Part shown: positions 32,467 through 40,273 of the stretch, piece by piece
How positions within the stretch are numbered: the first letter of the stretch is position 1
How the letters are laid out: every line of letters starts with the position of its first letter
From: Spirochaetales bacterium Spiro_12
GTDB taxonomy: Bacteria; Spirochaetota; Spirochaetia; Treponematales; Rectinemataceae
Direction of reading: 5' to 3'
NCBI GenBank assembly: GCA_001603165.1
Contig: LVBN01000044.1
Location: 1-64,000 of the forward strand
Length of the DNA stretch: 64,000 nt
Position numbers and translations under genes: made by a program
Notes under the pieces: generated by a model
What the model was told of the DNA's origin: nothing
Database searches by the model: none
The model's input: the letters and a program-made list of their open reading frames with translations, nothing else

Positions 32467-33459
32467 CTACTTGAACAGCGCTTCCCTTACCACCGCAGTA
32501 ATCTTGCATGGATCGCCCTCTTCTATTAACGCTCCTAGGCGCTCGAATCCGATCCTATCGACCGCCTCGTCATACTTTTTCATGTTCAGCACGCTCTGCT
32601 TCGTCGCTTCATACTGGTCTTCGCGATAGGGGAAAATATCGACGGAAACAAATCCATCGTACTGGACTTTTCTAAGCGAATAGAACATCTCCAGGTATTC
32701 GGTCAAGCGGAGCGAGCCGACGATCATGTCGTCATCCCAGAGGTTGTAATTATCGTTGGCGTGCATCATAAACAACTTGCCGTGGCGCGCGGCGATCTCG
32801 ATATTCTGCGCCACATTTTGCTGGGATTGGAAAACATGTCCCGTATCGATGGCAACGCCGACGTTCGGACGATCGATCTCCATGCACATCATCAGGGCTG
32901 TCATCGTAGTATCGACCAAGGATCTGTTCCTGGGTTCCCGGATCTTCCCTTCGAGGGTTAGCTTGATTTTAGGATTGTAGTCCGCCAGTTCCCTGACATT
33001 CTTGATCAGGTAGTCCCACTGTTTGGAGTAATTGGTCTGCAGCGGATAATCGAATCCGTCCTGGCCCAGCCAGAGGTCTACGCTCGGAGAGCCGACAAGC
33101 TTCGCGTTGAAATCGATATTCTGCTTGATCAATTTCATCGCGGCCTTGCGAATCTCCGGATCCGCAGCGGATATGGACCCCTTCTGCCATCTGCGCTCCC
33201 CGAACACGAGAGGGAGTACGGAGGAAGCTTCGAGACGCGATTTGGTGAGAATCTCGTTGACCGTATCGGGATCCGACAGCGGGCCGGTAGGCGCCTGATA
33301 GAGATCGGCGCCCTGAAGCACCTGCATTTTTTCAAGATTTTTTATGACATCGGGGAACTCGACCTTATCCAGCTCCGGATCCTTGTATCCGCACTTCATG
33401 AACCGATCATAGGTCTGTCCCAGCGAACCGATGATCGCACTGTATTTGATCTTGCTCAT
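32467..33459 (-). CDS. Xylose isomerase-like TIM-barrel sugar isomerase/epimerase
   Basis: A 330-residue TIM-barrel protein of the AP-endonuclease-2/xylose isomerase-like superfamily. Putative metal ligands are seen as Glu in LTLEGKIREP, Asp-His in VAIDTGHVFQ, His in FMMHANDNYN and Asp or Glu in VSVDIFPYRED, the four-ligand site of ketose epimerases and rhamnose-type isomerases. It probably isomerises an aldose to a ketose, after the mutarotase. AAGGAGGAAGAG precedes the ATG. It is encoded between an ADH and the mutarotase. The exact sugar is unknown. Confidence 0.83.
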   Translation of the reverse strand: MSKIKYSAIIGSLGQTYDRFMKCGYKDPELDKVEFPDVIKNLEKMQVLQGADLYQAPTGPLSDPDTVNEILTKSRLEASSVLPLVFGERRWQKGSISAADPEIRKAAMKLIKQNIDFNAKLVGSPSVDLWLGQDGFDYPLQTNYSKQWDYLIKNVRELADYNPKIKLTLEGKIREPRNRSLVDTTMTALMMCMEIDRPNVGVAIDTGHVFQSQQNVAQNIEIAARHGKLFMMHANDNYNLWDDDMIVGSLRLTEYLEMFYSLRKVQYDGFVSVDIFPYREDQYEATKQSVLNMKKYDEAVDRIGFERLGALIEEGDPCKITAVVREALFK

Positions 33460-33505
33460 CCTCTTCCTCCTTACCGCATCGTTATGCCAAGAAATAGTTT
33501 AGCGC

Positions 33506-34537
33506 TTATAGCGAAAGATCGATCATGATTTTGACACCCTCACCCTTTCTGAGAATTTCGATAGCTTCCCCCGTCTTTTCCAAGGGAAGGGAGTGGGTGA
33601 TCAGCGAACGCAGGTCCAGAATGCCGCTCTCGAGAATTTTCACCGCTTTCGGGAACGCGTCGTTGGCCAGCCAGGTTCCCAGGACGGAGACCTCGCGGTT
33701 CGTGATCTGATGTTGCTCTACGAGGGGCTTGGCTTTGGCGTTAAAGCCGAAAAGCAGCACGGAACCGCCTTTTCTCACCGCCTTCACTCCTTCCCATACC
33801 TGGGATCCGACGACATCGATCGCGAAATCGACGCCGATCCTGGTCTTCGCCGCGATCAGGCCAGTCAGATCCTCATGCAGAGGATCGACGACAAAATCGG
33901 CTCCGCACTTCAATGCAAACTCCCTTCTGAGAGGCGAGGGTTCGGACACGATGATCGGCTTCGCTCCCCGGATTTTCATTATTTGGACGAATATCAGCCC
34001 TATGGGGCCTGCGCCGAACACGAGGACGCTATCGGCGGGATTCACCTGGATCCTGCTCGACGCATGGACCGCGCAGGCGAGCGGTTCGGCGAAAGCGGCG
34101 ATCTGGGGGGGGACAGAATGAGAGATTTTATGCGCGACTTTCTCGGAAACCTTCACATATTCGGCGAACCCGCCGTTCGCGCCAATGCCCATGGGAATGA
34201 TGTTCTCACAGAGATTTGGAAGATTGTGCTGACAGTATGCGCAGACTCCGCAATAGTCGTTAGGGTTCGTCACAACCCTATCGCCGACCTTAATGTTTTT
34301 CACGTCCGGGCCGACTGCCACGACCTTGCCCACCAACTCATGCCCCAGAATCGTTCCCGGATCCGCGATATACCCTGGAGGAACAGACATTATATGAACG
34401 TCGGTACCACATATCGAGCACATTTCGACTTGCACGAGAACGTCAGTTCCTTTCTCGACGATCGGCGTGTCGACTTCCTTTATATTCAGCACTCCATTGC
34501 CCTCGAACACCGCCGCACGCATTTTTTTCTTTATCAT
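33506..34537 (-). CDS. Zinc-dependent alcohol dehydrogenase (MDR)
   Basis: A 343-residue medium-chain dehydrogenase. It has MCSICGTDVHIM and GHELVGKVVAVG for the catalytic zinc, CGVCAYCQHNLPNLC for the structural zinc and FGAGPIGLIFVQIM as the Rossmann motif. It resembles threonine/sorbitol dehydrogenases. It starts five bases after GAGGAGG. It is first in the minus-strand operon whose promoter faces that of the M24-like gene. It is less similar to the ADHs at 19995 and 36010 than those are to each other. Confidence 0.86.
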   Translation of the reverse strand: MIKKKMRAAVFEGNGVLNIKEVDTPIVEKGTDVLVQVEMCSICGTDVHIMSVPPGYIADPGTILGHELVGKVVAVGPDVKNIKVGDRVVTNPNDYCGVCAYCQHNLPNLCENIIPMGIGANGGFAEYVKVSEKVAHKISHSVPPQIAAFAEPLACAVHASSRIQVNPADSVLVFGAGPIGLIFVQIMKIRGAKPIIVSEPSPLRREFALKCGADFVVDPLHEDLTGLIAAKTRIGVDFAIDVVGSQVWEGVKAVRKGGSVLLFGFNAKAKPLVEQHQITNREVSVLGTWLANDAFPKAVKILESGILDLRSLITHSLPLEKTGEAIEILRKGEGVKIMIDLSL

Positions 34538-34663
34538 GGTCCCCTCCTCGTCACCTTATTTCATACCATGCCTGGTAGCATTAAGAGCAAAGCCTATCCA
34601 GACGGGATCTACCACCCAATATCGCGCCGCCGTGCCCGGCATATCGCCTCGGGCGGTATTTTG

Positions 34664-34691
34664 ATGATACCACGGAACCACCGCTTGTCAA
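34664..34691 (-). promoter_or_regulatory. Promoter of the ADH-isomerase-mutarotase-DeoR operon
   Basis: On the minus strand TTGACA (34691-34686), 16 bp, TATCAT (34669-34664). The 324-bp gap 34538-34861 holds this promoter, the operator cluster and the opposing promoter; no gene is seen in it. Confidence 0.6.
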
Positions 34692-34714
34692 TATTTATGT
34701 TTATACTTTACCTT

Positions 34715-34744
34715 TTAACATCACATGTTTAAACATATTAACAT
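34715..34744. promoter_or_regulatory. TAACAT/ATGTTTAAACAT operator cluster between divergent promoters
   Basis: TTAACAT (34715-34721), the perfect 12-bp palindrome ATGTTTAAACAT (34725-34736) and a second TTAACAT (34738-34744) lie between the two divergent promoters. The same TAACAT element forms the palindrome at 31088-31109. DeoR-family proteins commonly bind repeated short elements of this kind. Confidence 0.65.
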
Positions 34745-34751
34745 TTTTTCG

Positions 34752-34781
34752 TTGACGAAACACATTTTTAACACATATAAT
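34752..34781 (+). promoter_or_regulatory. Promoter of the M24-like/ADH operon
   Basis: TTGACG (34752-34757), 18 bp, consensus TATAAT (34776-34781). It lies eight bases after the operator cluster, 80 bp before the start at 34862. Confidence 0.7.
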
Positions 34782-34861
34782 GAACATCACCGTGGTCCTA
34801 CTCCTACGTAAGTCGATACAACATCACCAGGAATTTGGCCAAACGCTATGGAGGTTTTCAC

Positions 34862-36007
34862 ATGAATAGTCGGAAATACATCGAAGACACGACAATTAAA
34901 GGAAGAAAAGAAGAGATCGCGATAAAGGTCGATCGAATCAAAAGGCTCCTGGAGTCGGAAAAGCTGGATGCGCTCTATCTTACCAGGCAGGCGAACTTCT
35001 CCTGGATAACCGCCGGCTCGAGCAATCTCGTTACGATCTGCACCGAGGATGGAGTGGCTTCGATACTCGTCACGAAGGACGGAAAAAAATACGCACTCAC
35101 CAATGCCGTCGAAGAGGCGAGGATGCGGGAGGAGCAGCTGCTCGAGGAGCTTGGTTTTGAAATAATTTCACAAGCCTGGTATGAAAACCGGAATATGGAG
35201 TTTATCAAAAAAATCGTAGGGGACATGGGAAAGGTGGGTTCCGACATTCATTTCGACAGTACCCGCATGCTCCAGGACAAGATCAACCCGCTTCGCTATT
35301 CACTCACCCACAACGAGATCTGCCGTTATCAATACCTGGGCGACTATATGTCCGCCGCATTGGAAAAATATGTCGCCACGGTCAAGCCGGGGATGACCGA
35401 GTACGAGATTGCCGGAGGAGTCGCCGAGGCATTATGGCCCGAACAAATCGATCAGGTGCTCTTTCTGGTCGCCGCGGACGAACGGGTCCTGAAACACAGA
35501 CACGCCATACCCACCATGAACAAACTGAAAAAACACCTGATGGTGTCGTGCAACGGACGATACAAGGGATTGATCACCACGACTACCCGCATGGTGTATT
35601 TCGGCACTCCCCCCAAGGGACTGCTCGACCAGTACACAAAGACCGCGCAGATAGAGTGCAGAATGATCAGCGCGACGAGACCTGGAGTCGACGACCTGGT
35701 TCCGCACCTGATCGGCAAAAAGGCCTATGAAGAATTTGGCTACGGAGACATGTATTACAAGCATCACCAGGGCGGTCCCCAGGGATATTACAACAGGGAG
35801 TATCTCGTTTCCGAACTGCGCCACGAAAAGGCGATGCCTAATCAGTGCTACTGCTATAATCCCGTAGTCTCCGGGACAAAGACGGAAGACGCTTTCATAG
35901 CCATGGAAGAAGGCCCGCTCTTTATTACAAAGCCTGTCAGCTTTCCGAAGCTGACCATAACCGAGGGGCCATATACGATGGAACGACCGGGACTGCTGGT
36001 ACTCTGA
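34862..36007 (+). CDS. Creatinase/prolidase-fold (M24-like) protein lacking metal ligands
   Basis: A 381-residue 'pita-bread' fold protein of peptidase family M24, with an N-terminal creatinase domain (to about 150) and a C-terminal catalytic-type domain. The ATG at 34862 follows GGAGGTTTTCAC. In active M24 peptidases the metal site is Asp-Asp-His-Glu-Glu. Here the DxGxxYxGYxSDxTR-like stretch reads SCNGRYKGLITTTTR (both Asp lost), the TxEPG Glu is replaced in CYNPVVSG, and only a His (KHHQGG) and the last Glu (GTKTEDAF) remain. It is therefore unlikely to be a metallopeptidase. Creatinase is a known metal-independent relative, so a C-N lyase/hydrolase or a sugar-linked role is possible. Confidence 0.8.
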   Translation: MNSRKYIEDTTIKGRKEEIAIKVDRIKRLLESEKLDALYLTRQANFSWITAGSSNLVTICTEDGVASILVTKDGKKYALTNAVEEARMREEQLLEELGFEIISQAWYENRNMEFIKKIVGDMGKVGSDIHFDSTRMLQDKINPLRYSLTHNEICRYQYLGDYMSAALEKYVATVKPGMTEYEIAGGVAEALWPEQIDQVLFLVAADERVLKHRHAIPTMNKLKKHLMVSCNGRYKGLITTTTRMVYFGTPPKGLLDQYTKTAQIECRMISATRPGVDDLVPHLIGKKAYEEFGYGDMYYKHHQGGPQGYYNREYLVSELRHEKAMPNQCYCYNPVVSGTKTEDAFIAMEEGPLFITKPVSFPKLTITEGPYTMERPGLLVL

Positions 36008-36009
36008 AA

Positions 36010-37047
36010 ATGCTCGCCTACGTGTACGGCAAGCAGAACAAACTTGCCCTCCTCGAAAAAAAGCCTCCAGCGCCGACTGAGGAGAGCGCGGTCATCAAAG
36101 TCGCAGCGACTTCCATTTGCGGTACAGACCTCAGGACCTATCGTTTCGGGAGCCCCAAGATCAAAGCTCCGAGGGTAATCGGCCACGAGGTCGTCGGAGA
36201 GATCGTCGCTATCGGAAAAGACGTTCGCGAGTTCTCGGTCGGCGAAAGGGTGCAGGTCGCCCCGGCGATCGGTTGCGGAAAATGCGCAGACTGCAGATCG
36301 GGCCATACGAATGTATGTGATTCCTTGGAAACGATCGGGTTCGACTACGACGGGACTTTCGCCGAATTCATGGAAATACCCCCGAGGGCGATAAAAATGG
36401 GCAACGTGAGCAAGTTGCCCGCCACCGTTCCTTCCGAGCAGGCAGTGCTCGCCGAACCCATAGCCTGCATTATCAACGCGCATCAATACTTGAAAATTTC
36501 CACAGGGGACGTGGTGGCGATATTTGGCTCCGGCTTCATCGGCTGCATGCACGCCGAGCTCGCCGCAATAGAAGGCGCCGAAAAGGTCATAATGATCGAA
36601 GTAAACCCCGCCAGGGCCGAAGCGGCGAAAAAAATCAACGACAGGCTGATCATCGTGAATCCGAACAAGCAAAACCTCGGCGACGAGATAAAGAAGCTAA
36701 CAGGCGGCAGAGGGGTGACTGTCTCGATCGTCGCCTGTTCGGTAGGTTCGGCTCAGACTGATGCCATGAACGTCACGGCAAAACGCGGCAGGATAAGCTT
36801 GTTCGGCGGACTCCCAACGGTCAGTACCGGATTCATCGACAGCAATATGATTCATTATAGAGAAATGTCGGTATACGGCGTACATGCTTCATCACCGGCG
36901 CAAAACCGCGAGGCTTTACGCTTGATTTCAAGCGGGATTCTCGATGTAAAGCCGTACGCGTCCAACATTTTCGCGCTGAAAGATATCGATAAAGCCTTCG
37001 CGTCGTTGAATAACGAGACGATCATGAAGGCGATCATCGTTCCTTGA
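36010..37047 (+). CDS. Zinc-dependent alcohol/polyol dehydrogenase (MDR)
   Basis: A 345-residue medium-chain dehydrogenase, paralogous to the one at 19995. The shared motif is ICGTDLRTYRFGS, followed by GHEVVGEIV, a structural zinc set CGKCADCRSGHTNVC, the Rossmann motif FGSGFIGCMHAEL and the late segment RGRISLFGGLP. It starts two bases after the stop of the M24-like gene, so the two are coupled. Presence of the same dehydrogenase type in both sugar modules suggests related substrates. A PfkB remnant follows immediately. Confidence 0.87.
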   Translation: MLAYVYGKQNKLALLEKKPPAPTEESAVIKVAATSICGTDLRTYRFGSPKIKAPRVIGHEVVGEIVAIGKDVREFSVGERVQVAPAIGCGKCADCRSGHTNVCDSLETIGFDYDGTFAEFMEIPPRAIKMGNVSKLPATVPSEQAVLAEPIACIINAHQYLKISTGDVVAIFGSGFIGCMHAELAAIEGAEKVIMIEVNPARAEAAKKINDRLIIVNPNKQNLGDEIKKLTGGRGVTVSIVACSVGSAQTDAMNVTAKRGRISLFGGLPTVSTGFIDSNMIHYREMSVYGVHASSPAQNREALRLISSGILDVKPYASNIFALKDIDKAFASLNNETIMKAIIVP

Positions 37048-37368
37048 CAGCCTCAGAAGACGATCTGTGCTGTTCTTCTGAACCAGCCAACTGTCGTCAT
37101 CAAGCTTGGCGCCCGGGAGACTTGGGTTTCCGACGGCCGATCGGCGATCCACGTGCCGCCTTTCCCCGTCGCCGCGATAGATACTGTGGCGGCAGGAGAT
37201 TCTTTCAATGCCGGTTCGGCATTCGCGCTGGGCAGGAATTATGGACTCATCGAATCGGTGCGCTTCGCGAACGCCACGGGAGCGCTCTCAACGACGAAGG
37301 AAGGCGCCCAGAGCGCCATGCCTTCCCTGCCGGAAGTTGAGCGATTTTTAAAGAAGCGCCGACCTTAA
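37048..37368 (+). pseudogene. C-terminal remnant of a PfkB/ribokinase-family sugar kinase
   Basis: In the frame directly following the ADH stop codon, about 106 codons read as the last third of a ribokinase or KDG kinase: TVVIKLGARETWVSDGRSA, then PPFPVAAIDTVAAGDSFNAG (the catalytic DTxxAGDxF region, with AAGD instead of GAGD), then RFANATGALSTTKEGAQS and a C-terminal helix. The N-terminal two thirds, including the sugar-binding lid, are absent, and no good start or ribosome-binding site is present. Its stop codon abuts the stop codon of the convergent isomerase with zero spacing. It is a deletion relic, indicating that this operon once encoded its own kinase. Confidence 0.75.
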
Positions 37369-38535
37369 TCAATCGATCAACCCTGAGAGAAGCGCACCAT
37401 CCTCGGGAATCCACTTCCGCCAGTACCTTACCGATTCCTCCAATGCTGATACTATTTCTCTTTTAGTGTCGGATGTATGGGGGAAAATTTCAAAGGTCAG
37501 GTAAATGTCCCTTACCTTCGGAGGCATTTTTTCGTCCTCGCCATCCTCATAGGATTCGGCGATGGCTTTCAGAACCGCCATCGGATCGACAATGCCATTT
37601 TTATTGTTGGCGCTGGTGAAAGGCAGATGAGAGGAGGATTTGCCGTTCGTTTGCTGCAGATGGATGATCGGCGAATAGCAACCCGCCTCGCTGAGCCACC
37701 GGTAGAGATCGCAATCTACTGAACGCGCGAATAAATGCGGGTATTTATCCATTTCTCCGCTTATTCTCGACGCTGCTTCCTTAAAGCTCCGCCTTTCCCC
37801 TTTCCTCGCATCATCATACATGCCATACAGCCTTTCGGCGCCGAGGTAGGGGGCGGGCTCGTCTTTTTCCAGTCGCATCGCCAAATCGTTCATCGAAGGC
37901 TTTAAAAACCGGTACTGTCCCGTTTGATGGCCGGTATCGATCGCCACGTACCCCGGAATATTCGCCCTGCGGGTAAGTTGTTCCAGATATTCGAGGGTCC
38001 CCGCGATTGTCCATGGTATCTGGTGGGGGGTGTACATCTGTTCAAGAATGACGGGAACATCCCCGGCCTCCTTCGCAAGTCGCGCAACTTCGGCTAGGGT
38101 ATCGTACAGTTTGTCTTTGGCGACCCCGAACGCCGTAGGATCGAAAAGAACGCTTTCTGGAAATGCATGGATATAGAAACCGAGACCGGCATTTACCTTG
38201 GCGGCGGCTCTGGCCATGACCCCTAGCCAGTCGTTTATTATGCGATTTCTGATTCTTCGGTCAGGGTGGGCCAATCCGATGGTGCGATATGACGTGTACC
38301 CTGTGAAAAAATTGACTACCCTGACCTTGTTCGTCAAACAGGCCTTTTTGACCTCATCGATCCACTCATTCAAGTATTCTTCGCCGCAATAGAACGGATC
38401 CGCCTCCGTATCGGCGCTGGCCTCGATGCATTCTATGCCGAGGCTTTTTATCAAGGCCGCCCACTCATCCGGTTTCGTCCAACGCTTCGCGGCGAAGGAA
38501 TTATCCATGGCCAGATAGATTCTGGGAAAATTCAT
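37369..38535 (-). CDS. Xylose isomerase-like TIM-barrel protein of the GAGCA regulon
   Basis: A 388-residue TIM-barrel protein of the sugar isomerase/epimerase superfamily. The putative metal ligands are Glu in VILEQMYTPHQIP, Asp-His in VAIDTGHQTG, His in IIHLQQTNGK and Glu in LTFEIFPHTS. It is longer than the relative at 32467, with an insertion around residues 225-260. It overlaps the RhaB-like kinase start region by four bases (stop and start share ATGA), so kinase and isomerase are coupled, as in rhamnose-type pathways. The likely job is isomerising the sugar that the kinase phosphorylates. Confidence 0.8.
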   Translation of the reverse strand: MNFPRIYLAMDNSFAAKRWTKPDEWAALIKSLGIECIEASADTEADPFYCGEEYLNEWIDEVKKACLTNKVRVVNFFTGYTSYRTIGLAHPDRRIRNRIINDWLGVMARAAAKVNAGLGFYIHAFPESVLFDPTAFGVAKDKLYDTLAEVARLAKEAGDVPVILEQMYTPHQIPWTIAGTLEYLEQLTRRANIPGYVAIDTGHQTGQYRFLKPSMNDLAMRLEKDEPAPYLGAERLYGMYDDARKGERRSFKEAASRISGEMDKYPHLFARSVDCDLYRWLSEAGCYSPIIHLQQTNGKSSSHLPFTSANNKNGIVDPMAVLKAIAESYEDGEDEKMPPKVRDIYLTFEIFPHTSDTKREIVSALEESVRYWRKWIPEDGALLSGLID

Positions 38536-40031
38536 TTTATCACCGCTGAAGAAACAATCGCCTGAAACTTTCCAGCCGCGTTATCCCAGGGTTCTCCTGC
38601 GCCTGGTTCGTACCGGATCACTTCGGAAGACTTGAGCGATATCTCCCTGCCCTGCTCGAGGGAGGATATTTCGCCGGCACATTTAAGCTGCATCAGGAGA
38701 TTCCCCATCGATGTAGTCTCAGCCGGTCCGGCGAACACCGGAATTCCCACAGCGTCGGCAGTCCATTGGCAAAGCGTATGGTTTTGGATGCCGCCGCCGA
38801 CGATATTCAACTGATCCAACCTGCTCTGGGTTAGTGTTTCGAGGGTTTTAAGATTTTCCCTATATTTCAGCACAAGACTCTCATATACCGTACGCGAGAC
38901 GGCTCCCATCGAATTTTCCAATTTCTGTCCCCTGTTTCTGCAATACCGAACTATCGCGCCGGGCATATCGGGGATCATCTGCGTAAAGGAAGGATCGTCA
39001 ACGTTTATATAGGCCGTGGCAGGACCGGCCTTTTCCGATTCCTCCACTATCTCGGGCCAAGCGATATCCCTGCCTAAATCCTTGATCCATTTTTGCCTGC
39101 ACTGCTGTATGATCCAGAGTCCGGTAATATAATTGACAAGCATATTCCGCCCATCGGCGATCGCGTTGTTTCCGTATCCCGCGTCGAATACATGATCGGT
39201 GATGACTGGCTGCCTGGTTTCCATCCCTGCTATGGACCAGGTTCCCATGGATATGAAAGCCCAGGCCTTGGTCCCGTCCGTCACCGGTATTCCAGTTACC
39301 GCCGAAGCGGTATCATGGGTCGCTGGGGCCACGACCGATATGGGCCTGATCCCTAGTTCCTCACACACCTGTTTCTGGAGTCCGGCAATCGGGCTCCCCG
39401 GCATGATGAGATTCCGCAGGAAGGAGTCGGGTATTCCCAGCCGGGCGAGGATGGCCCTTTCCCAGGTCTTTTTTCTCTGATCGCACAAGAGGGTCATCGT
39501 CGCGTTGGTATACTCGTTACATGCTTTTCCGGTAAGAAGGTAGTTGAGCAAATCGGGAATCATCAATAGCTGGGAGCCCTCCCGAAGCTCGGGAGAGTCG
39601 TCGCATTTGTAAGAGAAAAGCTGGTACAAACCCATAATCTCATTGGTTGAGCCCCCGCAGAGATGGAACAATTCCCTTCTGGGCAAGCTCTCGTAGAGCA
39701 GCGAAGCCCTCTGGTGGCGGAGTACGTCGCGATAACTGACAGGATTTCCCAAGAGTCGTCCGTTTTTATCAATGAACCCGAAATCGCAGCCCCAGGTATC
39801 TACCGCGACGGAAACGATATCAGGATATTTGGCGAGCGATAATCGAAGCCCTGTCTTTACCTCCGAGAATAGCCGGAGTATGTCCCAGTACAAGGTTCCT
39901 GCAGCGATTATCGGAGTATTGTCGAAGCGGTAGGTAACCTCCATTTCAGCCCTGGATCCGTCGAAGGCGGCGACAATGGCGCGTCCGTTGCTTGCGCCGA
40001 GATCGAAGATCAAAAACCTTTTTTTCTTCAT
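38532..40031 (-). CDS. Rhamnulokinase-like FGGY kinase
   Basis: A 499-residue FGGY kinase closest to RhaB. It has FDLGASNGRAIVA at the N-terminus, VDTWGCDFGFIDKNGRL and SYRDVLRH for sugar contact, APATHDTASAVTGIP as the catalytic-base region and NIVGGGIQNHTLCQWTADA near the end. RhaB phosphorylates L-rhamnulose; relatives act on fuculose, ribulose or other ketoses. It is first in a two-gene operon whose promoter carries operator site C. This links it to the microcompartment regulon and suggests it generates the ketose phosphate entering that pathway. Confidence 0.87.
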   Translation of the reverse strand: MKKKRFLIFDLGASNGRAIVAAFDGSRAEMEVTYRFDNTPIIAAGTLYWDILRLFSEVKTGLRLSLAKYPDIVSVAVDTWGCDFGFIDKNGRLLGNPVSYRDVLRHQRASLLYESLPRRELFHLCGGSTNEIMGLYQLFSYKCDDSPELREGSQLLMIPDLLNYLLTGKACNEYTNATMTLLCDQRKKTWERAILARLGIPDSFLRNLIMPGSPIAGLQKQVCEELGIRPISVVAPATHDTASAVTGIPVTDGTKAWAFISMGTWSIAGMETRQPVITDHVFDAGYGNNAIADGRNMLVNYITGLWIIQQCRQKWIKDLGRDIAWPEIVEESEKAGPATAYINVDDPSFTQMIPDMPGAIVRYCRNRGQKLENSMGAVSRTVYESLVLKYRENLKTLETLTQSRLDQLNIVGGGIQNHTLCQWTADAVGIPVFAGPAETTSMGNLLMQLKCAGEISSLEQGREISLKSSEVIRYEPGAGEPWDNAAGKFQAIVSSAVIK

Positions 40032-40081
40032 GTATTGACTCCATTAACAACTGCAGGATATCGAAAAACGATGGAACGATA

Positions 40082-40107
40082 TTTGCTCGGCCAATGAGCT
40101 ATTGCTC
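40082..40107. promoter_or_regulatory. Operator: GAGCA half-sites spaced 19 bp (site C)
   Basis: On the minus strand GAGCAATAGCTC (40107-40096, identical to the core of site A) is followed exactly 19 bp later by GAGCAAA (40088-40082). As in sites A and B it lies just downstream of the -10 box. Here the palindromic core comes first, the order being reversed relative to A and B. Confidence 0.68.
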
Positions 40108-40112
40108 AAAAT

Positions 40113-40140
40113 TCTATAGTGTACTTTTAAGTGCTGTCAA
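40113..40140 (-). promoter_or_regulatory. Promoter of the RhaB-like kinase operon
   Basis: On the minus strand TTGACA (40140-40135), 16 bp, TATAGA (40118-40113). It shares TTGACAGCACT with the promoter at 26350-26378. A short hairpin TTCGGGAG/CTCCCGAA at 40185-40203 lies upstream, beyond the DeoC paralogue. Confidence 0.65.
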
Positions 40141-40273
40141 GGCAAAATATTGAAAAGATAAGAACGACGCGAATTAACGGTGACTTCGGGAGGTTCTCCC
40201 GAAAGGAACGACGGGTTTGAATGCTTTTGGGAGACTTTTATGTCCGGAACTTTTTCCCCGGGGCGCCCCAACC

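Noticed and set aside
32077-34537. Reading the mutarotase/isomerase/ADH operon as a standard L-rhamnose pathway
   Set aside because: RhaA-type isomerase and RhaD aldolase are absent, the isomerase is a general TIM-barrel relative and the kinase is in another regulon; only the mutarotase family name supports rhamnose.
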